The notes beneath the pieces were generated by a model. It ran no database searches, was not told the DNA's origin, and saw nothing but the letters and a program-made list of their open reading frames with translations. Both the position numbers and the translations under genes were made by a program. A stretch of DNA of 64,000 nt from JAAFHZ01 sp964247085 (lineage in GTDB: Bacteria > Cyanobacteriota > Cyanobacteriia > Cyanobacteriales > Chamaesiphonaceae): positions 15,321-79,320 of the forward strand of contig CAXTSX010000013.1 in the NCBI GenBank assembly GCA_964247085.1, in the 5' to 3' direction. Each line of letters opens with the position of its first letter. The stretch's first letter is position 1. This document shows positions 17,868 to 26,413 of this stretch, in pieces.

Positions 17868-18188
17868 TTAATCACATATCCGTGCGGGCAAGATGGGGCT
17901 TAAGCGGCGGTATTCAGCTAAGTATTGCTCTAATATCACAAATTGGGAGAGGTTGAGCCGATAGTAAACCCAGCGTCCTTCCTGGCGAGGATGAACTAAA
18001 CCGGCAGATTTCAGGACTTTCAGGTGAAATGATAGCTTAGATTGACTGACGCTTAGCAATTCACAAAGCTCACAAACACAGAGTTCTCGCTGCTGAAGAT
18101 GCTCGATCGTCTGAATTCTAAGTGGTTCGGACAGGGCATGGAACAGAGCAATAATCTGTGGGGAGGTCTGAGGGCGTGATTCTAGCAT
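17868..18188 (-). CDS. arsR: ArsR/SmtB family metal(loid)-responsive repressor
   Basis: 106 aa from the ATG at 18188. An in-frame TTG ten codons upstream would run through the inverted repeat at 18198-18218, so the shorter start is preferred. It is a winged helix: LFHALSEPLRIQTIEHL, then QRELCVCELCELLSVSQSKL and SFHLKVLKSAGLVHPRQEGR, then WVYYRLN. The ELCVCELC motif at the start of the recognition region carries three Cys and is the arsenite/antimonite-sensing site of ArsR proteins. By family it binds DNA when metal-free and is released by arsenite. It is the first gene of arsR-aqp-arsC and should control the operon and itself. Confidence 0.93.
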   Translation of the reverse strand: MLESRPQTSPQIIALFHALSEPLRIQTIEHLQQRELCVCELCELLSVSQSKLSFHLKVLKSAGLVHPRQEGRWVYYRLNLSQFVILEQYLAEYRRLSPILPARICD

Positions 18189-18197
18189 CAATTTTTT

Positions 18198-18218
18198 TTG
18201 AAATAAATTAAGTTTCAA
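18198..18218. promoter_or_regulatory. Candidate ArsR operator before arsR
   Basis: TTGAAA (18198-18203) and TTTCAA (18213-18218) form a perfect inverted repeat with a 9-nt spacer, 9 nt upstream of the arsR start. The position fits autoregulation. Recognition by this ArsR is inferred. Confidence 0.5.
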
Positions 18219-18399
18219 TTATAGGCTTTTTGAAAATTTTTCTATTTAGGCTAAATTAATTGGCTCTGGTTCTGTTGCGGAACTATTTATATTGCCAACT
18301 GGAACCGCAATACTTAGTTTTTACATAACCAAGGCTTAACCCTACTAATGGATAACTATGGAAAACTAGATAAGATCATCTAAAAATCTGTTTTCTATT

Positions 18400-19146
18400 A
18401 TGTCTAATATTTATGAATTTGTCTCCAAGGGTGGACCGGTCATGTGGCCACTCGTAGGGTTGTCTGTGATGACGATCGGTTGTGCTCTAGAGCGAGCAAA
18501 CTATTGGTGGAAACTAATCAGTCAAGAAGATCGCATCGTCCATGATGTATTGGAAGCTGCCCGCTCTAGTTTGGATGATGCGGCATCGATCGCTTATCAA
18601 GCCAGAAGTCTAGCGATCGGACGTTTTCTGTTTGCCACACTGCGCCTGAAAAATTCATCCCCTGAGACATTTCATTTAGCAATGGAAGCAGCAGCTGAAC
18701 GAGAATTTATCCAAATGCGTAAGGGAGACAAATTATTAGAAACAGTAATAGCGATCGCTCCTCTTTTGGGTCTACTGGGAACGGTAACTGGTCTGATGGC
18801 TACTTTTGGCAATATGAATATTGGGGGTAGTGGGGCTGGCGGTGCGAGCGCGACTAAAGCGGCAGCTGGGATTGGGGAAGCTTTGACAGCGACCGCTTCT
18901 GGTATGTTCGTAGCAATCTTAGCTTTGGCATTTTTCCGGGTTTTTGTGACTTTACAATCTAAACAAATTGATTATTTTACCAATGTCGGTAATCAACTGG
19001 AACTAATCTATCGGCATGTTTGGTGTGAGGGGCATCGCTATCGATCGGAAGAAATGGATCCTGATGCGGAAGAAGTTACCGCTATTCAATTAGCATCTTC
19101 CCCTGCTTTCAAAGGCAGAAGACCACTAGTAAACGATATTTATTAG
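18400..19146 (+). CDS. exbB: ExbB/TolQ/MotA proton-channel family protein
   Basis: 248 aa inner-membrane protein with three hydrophobic segments: about 12-30 (GGPVMWPLVGLSVMTIGCAL), about 112-140 (LLETVIAIAPLLGLLGTVTG) and about 160-185 (GEALTATASGMFVAILALAF). The second and third contain the family's conserved Gly/Pro/Thr pattern (PLLGLLGTVTG and ALTATASGMFVAI), which lines the proton path. With ExbD it forms the proton-driven motor that powers a TonB-type protein. exbD follows after 39 nt, and a TonB-like gene converges on the pair. The C-terminal ~50 residues are acidic and variable. Confidence 0.92.
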   Translation: MSNIYEFVSKGGPVMWPLVGLSVMTIGCALERANYWWKLISQEDRIVHDVLEAARSSLDDAASIAYQARSLAIGRFLFATLRLKNSSPETFHLAMEAAAEREFIQMRKGDKLLETVIAIAPLLGLLGTVTGLMATFGNMNIGGSGAGGASATKAAAGIGEALTATASGMFVAILALAFFRVFVTLQSKQIDYFTNVGNQLELIYRHVWCEGHRYRSEEMDPDAEEVTAIQLASSPAFKGRRPLVNDIY

Positions 19147-19185
19147 AACATTTGTAAAATAAAAATAATAAAGAGGTGTAAAATC

Positions 19186-19617
19186 ATGGGCTTAGGGTCA
19201 AAGCGTAGAAACAATCATAGCCAAATGCCAGAAGTTAATCTGGTACCAATGATGGACGTGATTTTAACAATTCTCACCTTCTTCATTATTATTTCCATGT
19301 CTTTGTCGGGAGAATCGAGTTCGGTAGATCTGACTTTACCAAGCACCAAAACTGGTGTGTCTCAAAGTGCTCAGAAAGCTCCTGACCCGTTGATTGTCAA
19401 TGTTGATAGTAAGAGTATTATCTATGTGGGTACCAAGAAACTCGATGACAACCAACTGGCTCAAGAAATAAAAGTCTATTTATCCCAGCATCCTACTGAT
19501 GGAGCGGTGATTCTCAAGGCCGACAATAAACTTCCCTATTCCCGTATCATTGAAGTTTTAGGCCAAATGCGGGCAGTCGGTGGTGAAAAGGTATCATTAG
19601 CTGTCAATAAGGGATAG
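19186..19617 (+). CDS. exbD: ExbD/TolR family protein
   Basis: 143 aa. A short basic cytoplasmic N-terminus (MGLGSKRRNNHSQMPEVNLV) precedes one transmembrane helix (VPMMDVILTILTFFIII) that carries the essential proton-binding Asp at residue 24. The periplasmic domain (about 60-143) has the family pattern LIVNVDSKSIIYVGTKKLD and AVILKADNKLPYSRIIEVLG. SD-like AGAGGTG precedes the ATG. It partners the ExbB encoded 39 nt upstream. A perfect palindrome directly after the stop probably ends the transcript. Confidence 0.93.
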   Translation: MGLGSKRRNNHSQMPEVNLVPMMDVILTILTFFIIISMSLSGESSSVDLTLPSTKTGVSQSAQKAPDPLIVNVDSKSIIYVGTKKLDDNQLAQEIKVYLSQHPTDGAVILKADNKLPYSRIIEVLGQMRAVGGEKVSLAVNKG

Positions 19618-19624
19618 CAAAAAA

Positions 19625-19658
19625 CAAAGACATTTTCTCGATCGAGAAAATGTCTTTG
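19625..19658. terminator. Perfect palindrome between exbD and the convergent TonB-like gene
   Basis: The 34-bp sequence from CAAAGACATTTTCTCG through its exact mirror CGAGAAAATGTCTTTG, joined by AT, is a perfect palindrome starting 8 nt after the exbD stop. It can act as a transcription terminator in either direction. It has no long T run, so its strength is uncertain. Confidence 0.6.
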
Positions 19659-19748
19659 CAAAGATAGCAACTGAATGAGAACCTAGATCAAATCAACTAA
19701 CAACTCAGTCTAGGTATGACCTATTGGATAGCCAGAGGGTAGCCCAAG

Positions 19749-20993
19749 CTAATTAGGCGGAGTATTCCAAACCACTACAATTGTTCCTGATCCATCCTTG
19801 GCTGGAATAAGATTTAAGTAACGAGCAAATCCCCCTTGCCGAACTTCATAGAGATTTCCACCGCCATAACTACTTTTGGGCGTAACTTGAAAATTCCCCT
19901 GCTGTAAACTGCCCGCAAAAACACCGCTGTAAGCTGCATCCGGGTTTTGTCCGCCAATAAATCTAATACTGCCATCAATGCCATTTTTGACTTGCTTCTC
20001 TAGAAATCCTTTTTCATCTTGCCCATACTTATCGTGAAATGCTTTGGGATCGGGCAATTTCTCATCGGCATTGTCGCTTTGCTGGAAAGGCACCCGCCCT
20101 AGCGCCGCATCAAAAGCATTTTCCTGGGCGGATGCTACTTCGGTATTTCCTAAATTATCTGGTAAAGGTTTCTTACTTTTAACAATAATCGTACCTTTAC
20201 CGCCTTCAAAGATCAGAGTTAAATACTCAGTAACACCACCTTTACTGACTTCGTAGACTTTTTTGTTATCTGTGTTAGTGGATATATTTGATTGGTAACT
20301 TTTCCCTTTAAGTTCATTGTCAAAAAAACTACTAACTTGTTTAAGGTCATCAGGAGTTTGTTGAGCAACCTTCTCGATCGCCTTGAGATCAAAAGCACCG
20401 GTAGTAGCATTGGGATATTTCGGGAAATCGCTGAAGGGCGTATTTAATGCTGGCGATTTCTGAGCAGCGGGGGTTGCGCTCGGTAAGGGTTTTACAATTG
20501 CTTTAGGAGAAACTTTTGGACTAGGTTTAACACTAGCTAAAGGTTTAGGCGAAATGCTAGGGCTTGGTTTAATAACAGGGGCTTTACTAGATTTTGGCTG
20601 AGGAGAAACACTGGGACTTGGTTTAATGGTAGGAATAGATTTAGGTGAAATTGCCAACTGCGGCAATTTACTGGCAGATGGTGATGGCGTGGGAGAAGGA
20701 CTAGCGATCGATTTAACCTCCGGTGACTTCAGCGATGCCGATGGGGACGGCTGAGGAGTTACTGGACTAGGAGCCGCAGCGCTAGGACTCGTTGTTACTA
20801 CTTCGGTTGGTAACTCCGTCAGCTTAACTTTTTCTTCTTTCGAGATCGGCGGTGCGGACTGCTCATGAACGCCCGCTAGCGGTATTAACAAAAGTAGTCC
20901 GTGCAAACCGATCGATATTAAAATGGCCGGCTTAAGCAAGCTGCGCCAAGAAAATGAGTTACTAGACTCATCAAGTATTTGAAGATTAGCCAT
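19749..20993 (-). CDS. TonB-like protein with proline-rich spacer and duplicated C-terminal module
   Basis: 414 aa from the ATG at 20993; an in-frame TTG at 21044 would add 17 residues. A single membrane anchor at about 22-42 (AILISIGLHGLLLLIPLAG) carries the SxxxH motif (S27, H31) that TonB proteins use to contact ExbB/ExbD. Residues about 60-185 are a Pro/Ser/Lys-rich periplasm-spanning spacer with many SPSxSPxP repeats. The C-terminal half contains two similar modules. The first ends KVYEVSKGGVTEYLTLIFEG then GTIIVKSKKP. The second ends NLYEVRQGGFARYLNLIPAK then GTIVVVWNTPP. This is not the usual TonB C-domain (no YP motif), so it should touch a different outer partner. It converges on exbBD, which supports function as their transducer. 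Confidence 0.8.
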   Translation of the reverse strand: MANLQILDESSNSFSWRSLLKPAILISIGLHGLLLLIPLAGVHEQSAPPISKEEKVKLTELPTEVVTTSPSAAAPSPVTPQPSPSASLKSPEVKSIASPSPTPSPSASKLPQLAISPKSIPTIKPSPSVSPQPKSSKAPVIKPSPSISPKPLASVKPSPKVSPKAIVKPLPSATPAAQKSPALNTPFSDFPKYPNATTGAFDLKAIEKVAQQTPDDLKQVSSFFDNELKGKSYQSNISTNTDNKKVYEVSKGGVTEYLTLIFEGGKGTIIVKSKKPLPDNLGNTEVASAQENAFDAALGRVPFQQSDNADEKLPDPKAFHDKYGQDEKGFLEKQVKNGIDGSIRFIGGQNPDAAYSGVFAGSLQQGNFQVTPKSSYGGGNLYEVRQGGFARYLNLIPAKDGSGTIVVVWNTPPN

Positions 20994-21347
20994 GAGAGTT
21001 ATAAGTACACAGTAATTAATAAACGGGATGGAGCGAGCATCCAATTACCTGCGGTAAAAAGTCTTTGCTATCGCTCACATGAAACCAATATGTAGTGTTT
21101 TTTTACTACAGGTATAGTTGGCTAGAAAATACAAGCTTAATATATTTACCGACTAGCATTTTAGATCAAATACGACAAGTCTACATCTAAAACATTGCGC
21201 TAAAACTCTCAAAAGAATGTGTATACAATTAACGTCCTTTACAACTCATGTTAACAGTTGTTTTCCAAGAAAAACCCTTAGCTTAACGCCCTCAAATAAT
21301 AGCAGGTGAAACACCAAAGAATTAGGATTTCACCAGAATTTAATCTT

Positions 21348-21377
21348 GTTAACTATAACTTAACCTTTGTTTTACTT
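21348..21377 (+). promoter_or_regulatory. Pho box (SphR/PhoB binding site) upstream of pstS
   Basis: Three 8-nt direct repeats, GTTAACTA, CTTAACCT and TTTTACTT, occur with 3-nt spacers (TAA and TTG), giving the 11-nt period of the cyanobacterial Pho box. They lie 100 nt upstream of the pstS start. The middle repeat is the consensus octamer. Regulation by phosphate starvation through SphS-SphR is therefore likely. Confidence 0.8.
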
Positions 21378-21477
21378 ACTCTTATCTAGTGAGAAATACT
21401 ATCTACCCTAGGCATGTCTAAACGCATTTCTAATCTACATATTTACAGACAGTCCTTTATCTTTAGATTTTATACCC

Positions 21478-22524
21478 ATGATAACTACCAAGTCTTTGTT
21501 CAAACTACAGAAACTTATGCCGCTCGCTTTAGCTGGCATGAGCCTCTGCTTAATACCAGTTTTAGCCCTGGCCCAATCAGCCTCTTTGACTGGTGCTGGT
21601 GCAACTTTCCCAGAACCCCTCTACCAAAGATATTTTTCGGAATTTAAAAAGACTACCAACACTGATGTTCGGTACAACGGCATTGGTAGCGGTGGCGGTA
21701 TCAAACAATTTATTGCAGAGACTGTAGATTTTGGGGCTAGTGATGCGGCAATGAGCGACACTGAGATTCAACAGGTCAAAAAAGGAGTTGTCATGGTGCC
21801 AACTGCTGGTGGAGCAGTGGCGGTGGTCTACAATGCACCCGGAGTTTCCAACCTAAAGTTGTCTAGAACTACTCTGCCAGCTATTTTCAGCGGTAAAATT
21901 ACCAAGTGGAATGATCCAGCGATCGCTAAAGATAATCCTGGTGTTAGTTTACCTGGTAAATCAATTCGTTTAGCCGTCAGAGCCGATAGTAGTGGTACTT
22001 CCTTTATCTTTACTAACCATCTCAGTGCTGTCGATCCAGGCTTCAAGAGCAAAGTAGGAGCTACTAAATCACCCAACTGGTCAGGCAATACCCTCAAAGG
22101 TAAGGGCAATGATGGGGTCGCCGCTTTGGTTCAGCAAACAGAAGGTTCGATCGGTTATGTCGAAGCTGCATTTGCCAAACAGGCTAAGCTACCAACTGCG
22201 TTGGTGCAGAATAAAGCTGGCCAGTTTGTGCCACCTTCCTTAGCAGAAGCCAATAAAGCCATCCAGTCAGTTAATTTCCCTTCTAATTTTCGGGTTTTCG
22301 AGGGCGATCCCCAAAAAGGCTATCCGATTACCGGCCTAACTTGGTTGCTGGTCTACACTCAATACGACAAGAGTAAAGGCGATGCAGTGAAGAAGTTAGT
22401 AAGTTGGATTTTGACTGATGGCCAAAAGCTAAACGCTTCCTTGGAGTACACCAAAATTCCTGATTCCGTAGCAAAGAAAGCAATTGCAGCGGTTAACAGT
22501 GGTGTCAAAGTTGCTGGTAACTAG
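21478..22524 (+). CDS. pstS: Phosphate ABC transporter substrate-binding protein
   Basis: 348 aa. The signal peptide ends near residue 33 (LALAGMSLCLIPVLALAQSA). The mature protein opens with SLTGAGATFPEPLYQRYFSE, the PstS signature. Phosphate ligands appear in GIGSGGGIKQFIAETVDFGA and in RADSSGTSFIFTNHLS. It captures inorganic phosphate in the periplasm for PstCAB. It is the first gene of pstSCAB, preceded by a three-repeat Pho box. A G/C-rich stem-loop separates it from pstC. The frame is intact and of normal length. Confidence 0.97.
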   Translation: MITTKSLFKLQKLMPLALAGMSLCLIPVLALAQSASLTGAGATFPEPLYQRYFSEFKKTTNTDVRYNGIGSGGGIKQFIAETVDFGASDAAMSDTEIQQVKKGVVMVPTAGGAVAVVYNAPGVSNLKLSRTTLPAIFSGKITKWNDPAIAKDNPGVSLPGKSIRLAVRADSSGTSFIFTNHLSAVDPGFKSKVGATKSPNWSGNTLKGKGNDGVAALVQQTEGSIGYVEAAFAKQAKLPTALVQNKAGQFVPPSLAEANKAIQSVNFPSNFRVFEGDPQKGYPITGLTWLLVYTQYDKSKGDAVKKLVSWILTDGQKLNASLEYTKIPDSVAKKAIAAVNSGVKVAGN

Positions 22525-22547
22525 CATTTTTTGCAGGTGCTAAAAGC

Positions 22548-22583
22548 TGGGGGATTATTGTGACATGTCGATCGATCCCCCCA
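22548..22583 (+). promoter_or_regulatory. Stem-loop between pstS and pstC
   Basis: TGGGGGAT (22548-22555) can pair with ATCCCCCCA (22575-22583, one unpaired C) across a loop of about 19 nt. It lies 24 nt after the pstS stop and lacks a T run. It may stabilise the pstS message or partly terminate transcription, so that more binding protein than permease is made. That role is inferred. Confidence 0.45.
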
Positions 22584-22625
22584 CTTCCTGAATACAATTT
22601 GCTCCTAATTCAAACGGTTTAAGTC

Positions 22626-23582
22626 TTGATCACAGAAAGCGAACACGACAACTATCTCCATACCAGTGATGGCTTCTCTGAATGGTTAGCCCGTTTATTT
22701 GGCTATGTCGTTCGGGGCGCAGCCCTCGTAAGTTTATTGCTGCTAGCGTGGCTGGCCACAATTGTCTGGCAACAGGCACAACCGGCTCTGAATAAATTTG
22801 GTGGAGGTTTTCTTTTCAGCCAGATTTGGAATATTGGCGACAGCGTATTCGGAGCAGCTCCTTATCTCTATGGCACGATAGTTAGTGCCAGCATTGCTCT
22901 GGTGCTGGCAGTGCCGATCGGCATCGCCGTGGCTATTATCACCAGCGAAGATAACTTGTTACCCCCCAAGTTGCGCACCGTCTTAGCTTTCATGGTTGAA
23001 CTAATTGCGGCCATCCCCAGTGTCATTATTGGCTTATGGGGAATCTATGTGATGATTCCGGCGATTAAGCCCTTTCAAATGTGGCTCTATGAACGCTGGC
23101 AATGGTTACCATTTTTTAATACCGAACCGAGTGGTCCGAGTATGTTAGCGGCAGGTTTGATTTTAGCTCTGATGATTCTGCCCACGATTGCGGCCATTAG
23201 TCGTGATATCTTAGTCACTGTTCCACCAGAATTAAGTAGTGCTTCACTGTCTCTAGGAGCTACTCGCTGGGAAACTATCTTAAAAGTCAAATTGCCAGTA
23301 GCGGTGGCTGGGATTATTGGGGCGGTGATGCTGGGCTTGGGTAGGGCGTTGGGAGAAACGATGGCCGTCACGATGGTTATCGGTAACTCCGCCCAGATTA
23401 ATCTTTCAATATTAGATCCGGCCTATACCATTCCGGCAGTGCTAGCCAACGAGTTTGCAGAAGCTCTTGATCCACTGCATATCGGAGCCTTAATGTATCT
23501 GGCTCTGATCCTGTTTATATTGACGCTAGCTGTCAATATGCTGGCCTTGCTATTAGTCAAATTAGTGGAGAGGCATCAGTAA
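22626..23582 (+). CDS. pstC: Phosphate ABC transporter permease
   Basis: 318 aa from a TTG start at 22626. No ATG in this frame lies before the first membrane helix, so TTG is the best choice. Six transmembrane helices are visible. The binding-protein-dependent permease loop reads LSLGATRWETILKVKLPVAV then GLGRALGETMAVTMVIGNS; the EAA-type motif contacts PstB. It forms the inner-membrane phosphate channel with PstA. The next gene begins 2 nt after its stop, so pstC and pstA are translated together. Confidence 0.95.
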   Translation: MITESEHDNYLHTSDGFSEWLARLFGYVVRGAALVSLLLLAWLATIVWQQAQPALNKFGGGFLFSQIWNIGDSVFGAAPYLYGTIVSASIALVLAVPIGIAVAIITSEDNLLPPKLRTVLAFMVELIAAIPSVIIGLWGIYVMIPAIKPFQMWLYERWQWLPFFNTEPSGPSMLAAGLILALMILPTIAAISRDILVTVPPELSSASLSLGATRWETILKVKLPVAVAGIIGAVMLGLGRALGETMAVTMVIGNSAQINLSILDPAYTIPAVLANEFAEALDPLHIGALMYLALILFILTLAVNMLALLLVKLVERHQ

Positions 23583-23584
23583 TT

Positions 23585-24535
23585 ATGGAAGATGATAGCT
23601 ACGTTTACAAGCCTCGACCAGACTATGAAATGCTTCTCCAGAAAAGGTATTGGGGCAGCCAGTTGTTGAATAAGCCACTACCATTATTACGTAATCTGCT
23701 TAGTTGGCTTTTTTCCGGATTTGTATATTTATGCGCAGTTTGTGCGGTCATTCCGTTATTTTCCATTTTGTGGACAATCGTCCGACGAGGTCTGCCAGGT
23801 TTGAAATGGACAGTACTAACTGCAATTCCAGCACCGGTGGGAGTGACTGATGTCCCAGATGGGTTTGGTAACGCCATTATGGGGACGTTGATGATTGTTG
23901 GGGTATCCAGCCTGGTGAGCATTCCCCTAGGAATTTTGGTGGGCATTTATTTAGCCGAATTTAACCAGGGCAGTTTGTTCGATCGCTATTTAAATAATAC
24001 AGTGCGTTTTGCTCAGCGGATTCTGTCCAGTATCCCATCGATTATTATTGGCGTATTTGCTTATGGCGTAATTGTCTTTACTACCAAAAAGTTTTCGGCG
24101 TTCGCAGGGAGCTTTGCTTTGAGCATTATCATGTTGCCGATCGTTGCACTGACGACTGAAGAAGCGATGAAGCGAGTACCTAACAACCTCCGGTTAGCAG
24201 CAGCTTCACTAGGCGGCAATAAATTTCAAGTCACAAGCCAAATTGTACTTAAATCGGCGTTGAATGGGATCACTACCGGCTGTCTGTTGGCGATCGCCAG
24301 AGCTGCGGGGGAAACAGCGCCGCTGATTTTCACCGCCTTGAACAGCCCCACCTGGCCAGAGGGTTTATTTGCGCCTGCTCCGTCCCTGCCAGTTTTAATT
24401 TTCAAGTATGCTAGTTCACCCTATGATGTCCAGAAAAATCTAGCTTGGACAGCAGCGTTGGTGTTGTTATTGCTGGTGTTGATTGGCAATATGGCCTCCC
24501 GGTTTTTCGTCAATCGTCGCCTTGTTTCCAAATAA
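23585..24535 (+). CDS. pstA: Phosphate ABC transporter permease
   Basis: 316 aa with six transmembrane helices after a polar N-terminus of about 45 residues, longer than in E. coli PstA. The permease signature is RLAAASLGGNKFQVTSQIVL and AIARAAGETAPLIFTAL. TDVPDGFGNAIMGTLMIVG is a typical PstA segment. It pairs with PstC to form the phosphate channel. The start follows the pstC stop by 2 nt, and pstB begins 26 nt after its stop. Confidence 0.95.
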   Translation: MEDDSYVYKPRPDYEMLLQKRYWGSQLLNKPLPLLRNLLSWLFSGFVYLCAVCAVIPLFSILWTIVRRGLPGLKWTVLTAIPAPVGVTDVPDGFGNAIMGTLMIVGVSSLVSIPLGILVGIYLAEFNQGSLFDRYLNNTVRFAQRILSSIPSIIIGVFAYGVIVFTTKKFSAFAGSFALSIIMLPIVALTTEEAMKRVPNNLRLAAASLGGNKFQVTSQIVLKSALNGITTGCLLAIARAAGETAPLIFTALNSPTWPEGLFAPAPSLPVLIFKYASSPYDVQKNLAWTAALVLLLLVLIGNMASRFFVNRRLVSK

Positions 24536-24561
24536 ATTCAGCACATCTATAGTCCAATTCC

Positions 24562-25413
24562 ATGACCAGCAAAATGTTTGATAATTTCTCACCAGATACT
24601 GACGATATCTTAGATAACGAAGAGTTCGATCGACAATCTCCCGATTTTCCGGTGATTCAAGTTCGGAATTTTAGTTTTGCCTATGGTCAGAAGCTAACGT
24701 TAGATAATATATCGATCGACATTACTCAGCATCAAGTTACGGCCATTATTGGTTCCTCGGGCTGTGGTAAATCGACCTTTCTAAAGTCGCTGAACCGAGT
24801 GGCAGAGCTAGAAGGCAAAGTCCAGATCAAAGGAAAGATCGATTTTCTGGGTCAGAATATTTACTCCCGGAATGTCAATGTGAATCGCTTACGACGACAA
24901 ATCGGCATGGTTTTTCAGCGGCCCAATCCATTTCCCATGAGCATTTACGACAATATTGCTTACGGAGTTAAATTAATCAAAAGATTTTCTAGAAGTGAAT
25001 TAGATGAAATTGTGGAGTTGGCTTTAACAGATGTGGCACTCTGGGAAGAAGTGAAGAATACCTTGGGGAAATCGGCGCTAGATTTGTCTGGTGGTCAGCA
25101 GCAGCGCCTATGTATCGCCAGAGCATTGGCCGTCCAACCAAAAGTATTATTAATGGATGAACCCTGTTCAGCACTCGACCCCATTTCTACTAGTAAGATT
25201 GAAGATTTGATCAACGATCTAAAAGCTAAATTAACGATCGTAATGGTCACTCACAATATGCAACAAGCCGCCCGAGTCGCCGACTATACGGCCTTCTTTA
25301 ATACCGATGAAACCCGCATTGGTCAACTAGTAGAGTTTGGCAGAACCGAAAACATCTTTGGCATGGCGATCGATCCAGCCACCCGCGATTATGTCAGCGG
25401 GCGGTTTGGCTAG
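24562..25413 (+). CDS. pstB: Phosphate ABC transporter ATP-binding protein
   Basis: 283 aa. Walker A is IIGSSGCGKSTFLKSLNR near residue 73, the signature is LDLSGGQQQRLCIARAL, Walker B is VLLMDEPCSALDP, and the switch His lies in MVTHNMQQAARVADY. The ~33-residue acidic N-terminal extension (FDNFSPDTDDILDNEEFD) is longer than in E. coli. It is the energy-coupling ATPase of the high-affinity phosphate transporter. It ends the pstSCAB set, and the SNase-like gene follows 52 nt later on the same strand. Confidence 0.96.
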   Translation: MTSKMFDNFSPDTDDILDNEEFDRQSPDFPVIQVRNFSFAYGQKLTLDNISIDITQHQVTAIIGSSGCGKSTFLKSLNRVAELEGKVQIKGKIDFLGQNIYSRNVNVNRLRRQIGMVFQRPNPFPMSIYDNIAYGVKLIKRFSRSELDEIVELALTDVALWEEVKNTLGKSALDLSGGQQQRLCIARALAVQPKVLLMDEPCSALDPISTSKIEDLINDLKAKLTIVMVTHNMQQAARVADYTAFFNTDETRIGQLVEFGRTENIFGMAIDPATRDYVSGRFG

Positions 25414-25465
25414 TTGATACTTGCCCTGCCACCAATTCATCCATCACCTAATCAGGAGATATTTT

Positions 25466-26371
25466 ATGCCAGCAGCAGGAAGATATACGGTGTTAACCGG
25501 TGAGTATCAAATCCGTAATTCCAAGGGTCAACAGCCCCGTCCCGATGGCGATACGATCAAATTTGTAGTGGATAGTCCCAAAGCTGTGAAAAAGCTCACT
25601 CGCTTTGGTGGGGTTGCCCCCGATATTGGCAAAACCGGTGGAATCAAATTGCGGCTGGAGGTGATTGATACTTTAGAAACTCATTATCCGACCAATCGTG
25701 GTAGAGGTGAGGAAGTCCGACAAAGGTTGGATCTGGCTAATGCTGCTCGTGATGCTCTGGTAGAATTACTAGGATTTACTAATGTGGTATTCAACGAAGA
25801 CTCCACTGTGAAATCAGCAGATAGTTTTACGGTGCGGGGTTTTATCCTGGCTAGTGGAATAGAAAGAAACGGTCGAGTAGTGGGTTTTGCCTACGCCGGA
25901 GAACAGCCTCCGGCTAATGATCAGCAGGTTATTCGCTTAGAGCCTCAATTGATGAACAGCTCGGCCAACATCCAAATATTGCAGCAAGGATTAGCCTATG
26001 CCACTTTGTACCAAACTTTACCCTTTGAACTAATTCAAGAAGCCCGTAAGATTGCGGGAGAGGCTCGCGATCAAGCAGCCGGAGTCTTTGGTGCTGAAGA
26101 TATTGGGGTTGATAAATTTGCCCAGGTTGCCGATATAGATGCTTTACAAGAATTGGTAGTTATGCCGAAGTTATTTCGTCGGCTGGCCGATTTCTTAGTC
26201 ACTACTGGAGATACTTTGAGCGAATTTGATGCCTGGATTCGTGACAATGGCAAAGACGACTCCTTGCTATTACCCAGCGGGGAAGTTGGGAATCTGCATG
26301 ATTTGTATGAAGTGAATAATAACGAAATTGGCCTGCGTGTTCAGCCTGAAGATGTTCAGTTCTTGGACTAA
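25466..26371 (+). CDS. SNase-like (thermonuclease OB-fold) protein in the Pho region
   Basis: 301 aa from the ATG at 25466, which has AGGAGA about 6 nt upstream; a longer in-frame ATG at 25421 has no such site. The protein shows the SNase-like pattern in order: RPDGDTIKFVVDSPK (catalytic Asp region), IKLRLEVIDTLETHYP (equivalent of the R..IDTPE motif), GFILASGIERNGRVVGFAYA, and QGLAYATLYQTLPFELIQEA. An insertion (RFGGVAPDIGKTGG) splits the OB fold. There is no signal peptide. By fold it would cleave nucleic acid, and next to pst and phoA it could release phosphate from DNA. Some catalytic positions differ (LEVIDTLET in place of LIGIDTPE), so activity is uncertain. Confidence 0.7.
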   Translation: MPAAGRYTVLTGEYQIRNSKGQQPRPDGDTIKFVVDSPKAVKKLTRFGGVAPDIGKTGGIKLRLEVIDTLETHYPTNRGRGEEVRQRLDLANAARDALVELLGFTNVVFNEDSTVKSADSFTVRGFILASGIERNGRVVGFAYAGEQPPANDQQVIRLEPQLMNSSANIQILQQGLAYATLYQTLPFELIQEARKIAGEARDQAAGVFGAEDIGVDKFAQVADIDALQELVVMPKLFRRLADFLVTTGDTLSEFDAWIRDNGKDDSLLLPSGEVGNLHDLYEVNNNEIGLRVQPEDVQFLD

Positions 26372-26413
26372 CTTAAAATCTTCTATTAATTAGCTGGACA
26401 TAATTAATATTTT

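Noticed and set aside
18189..18218. TTG start for arsR at 18218
   Set aside because: It lies inside the inverted repeat that looks like the operator, and the ATG at 18188 matches the usual family start.
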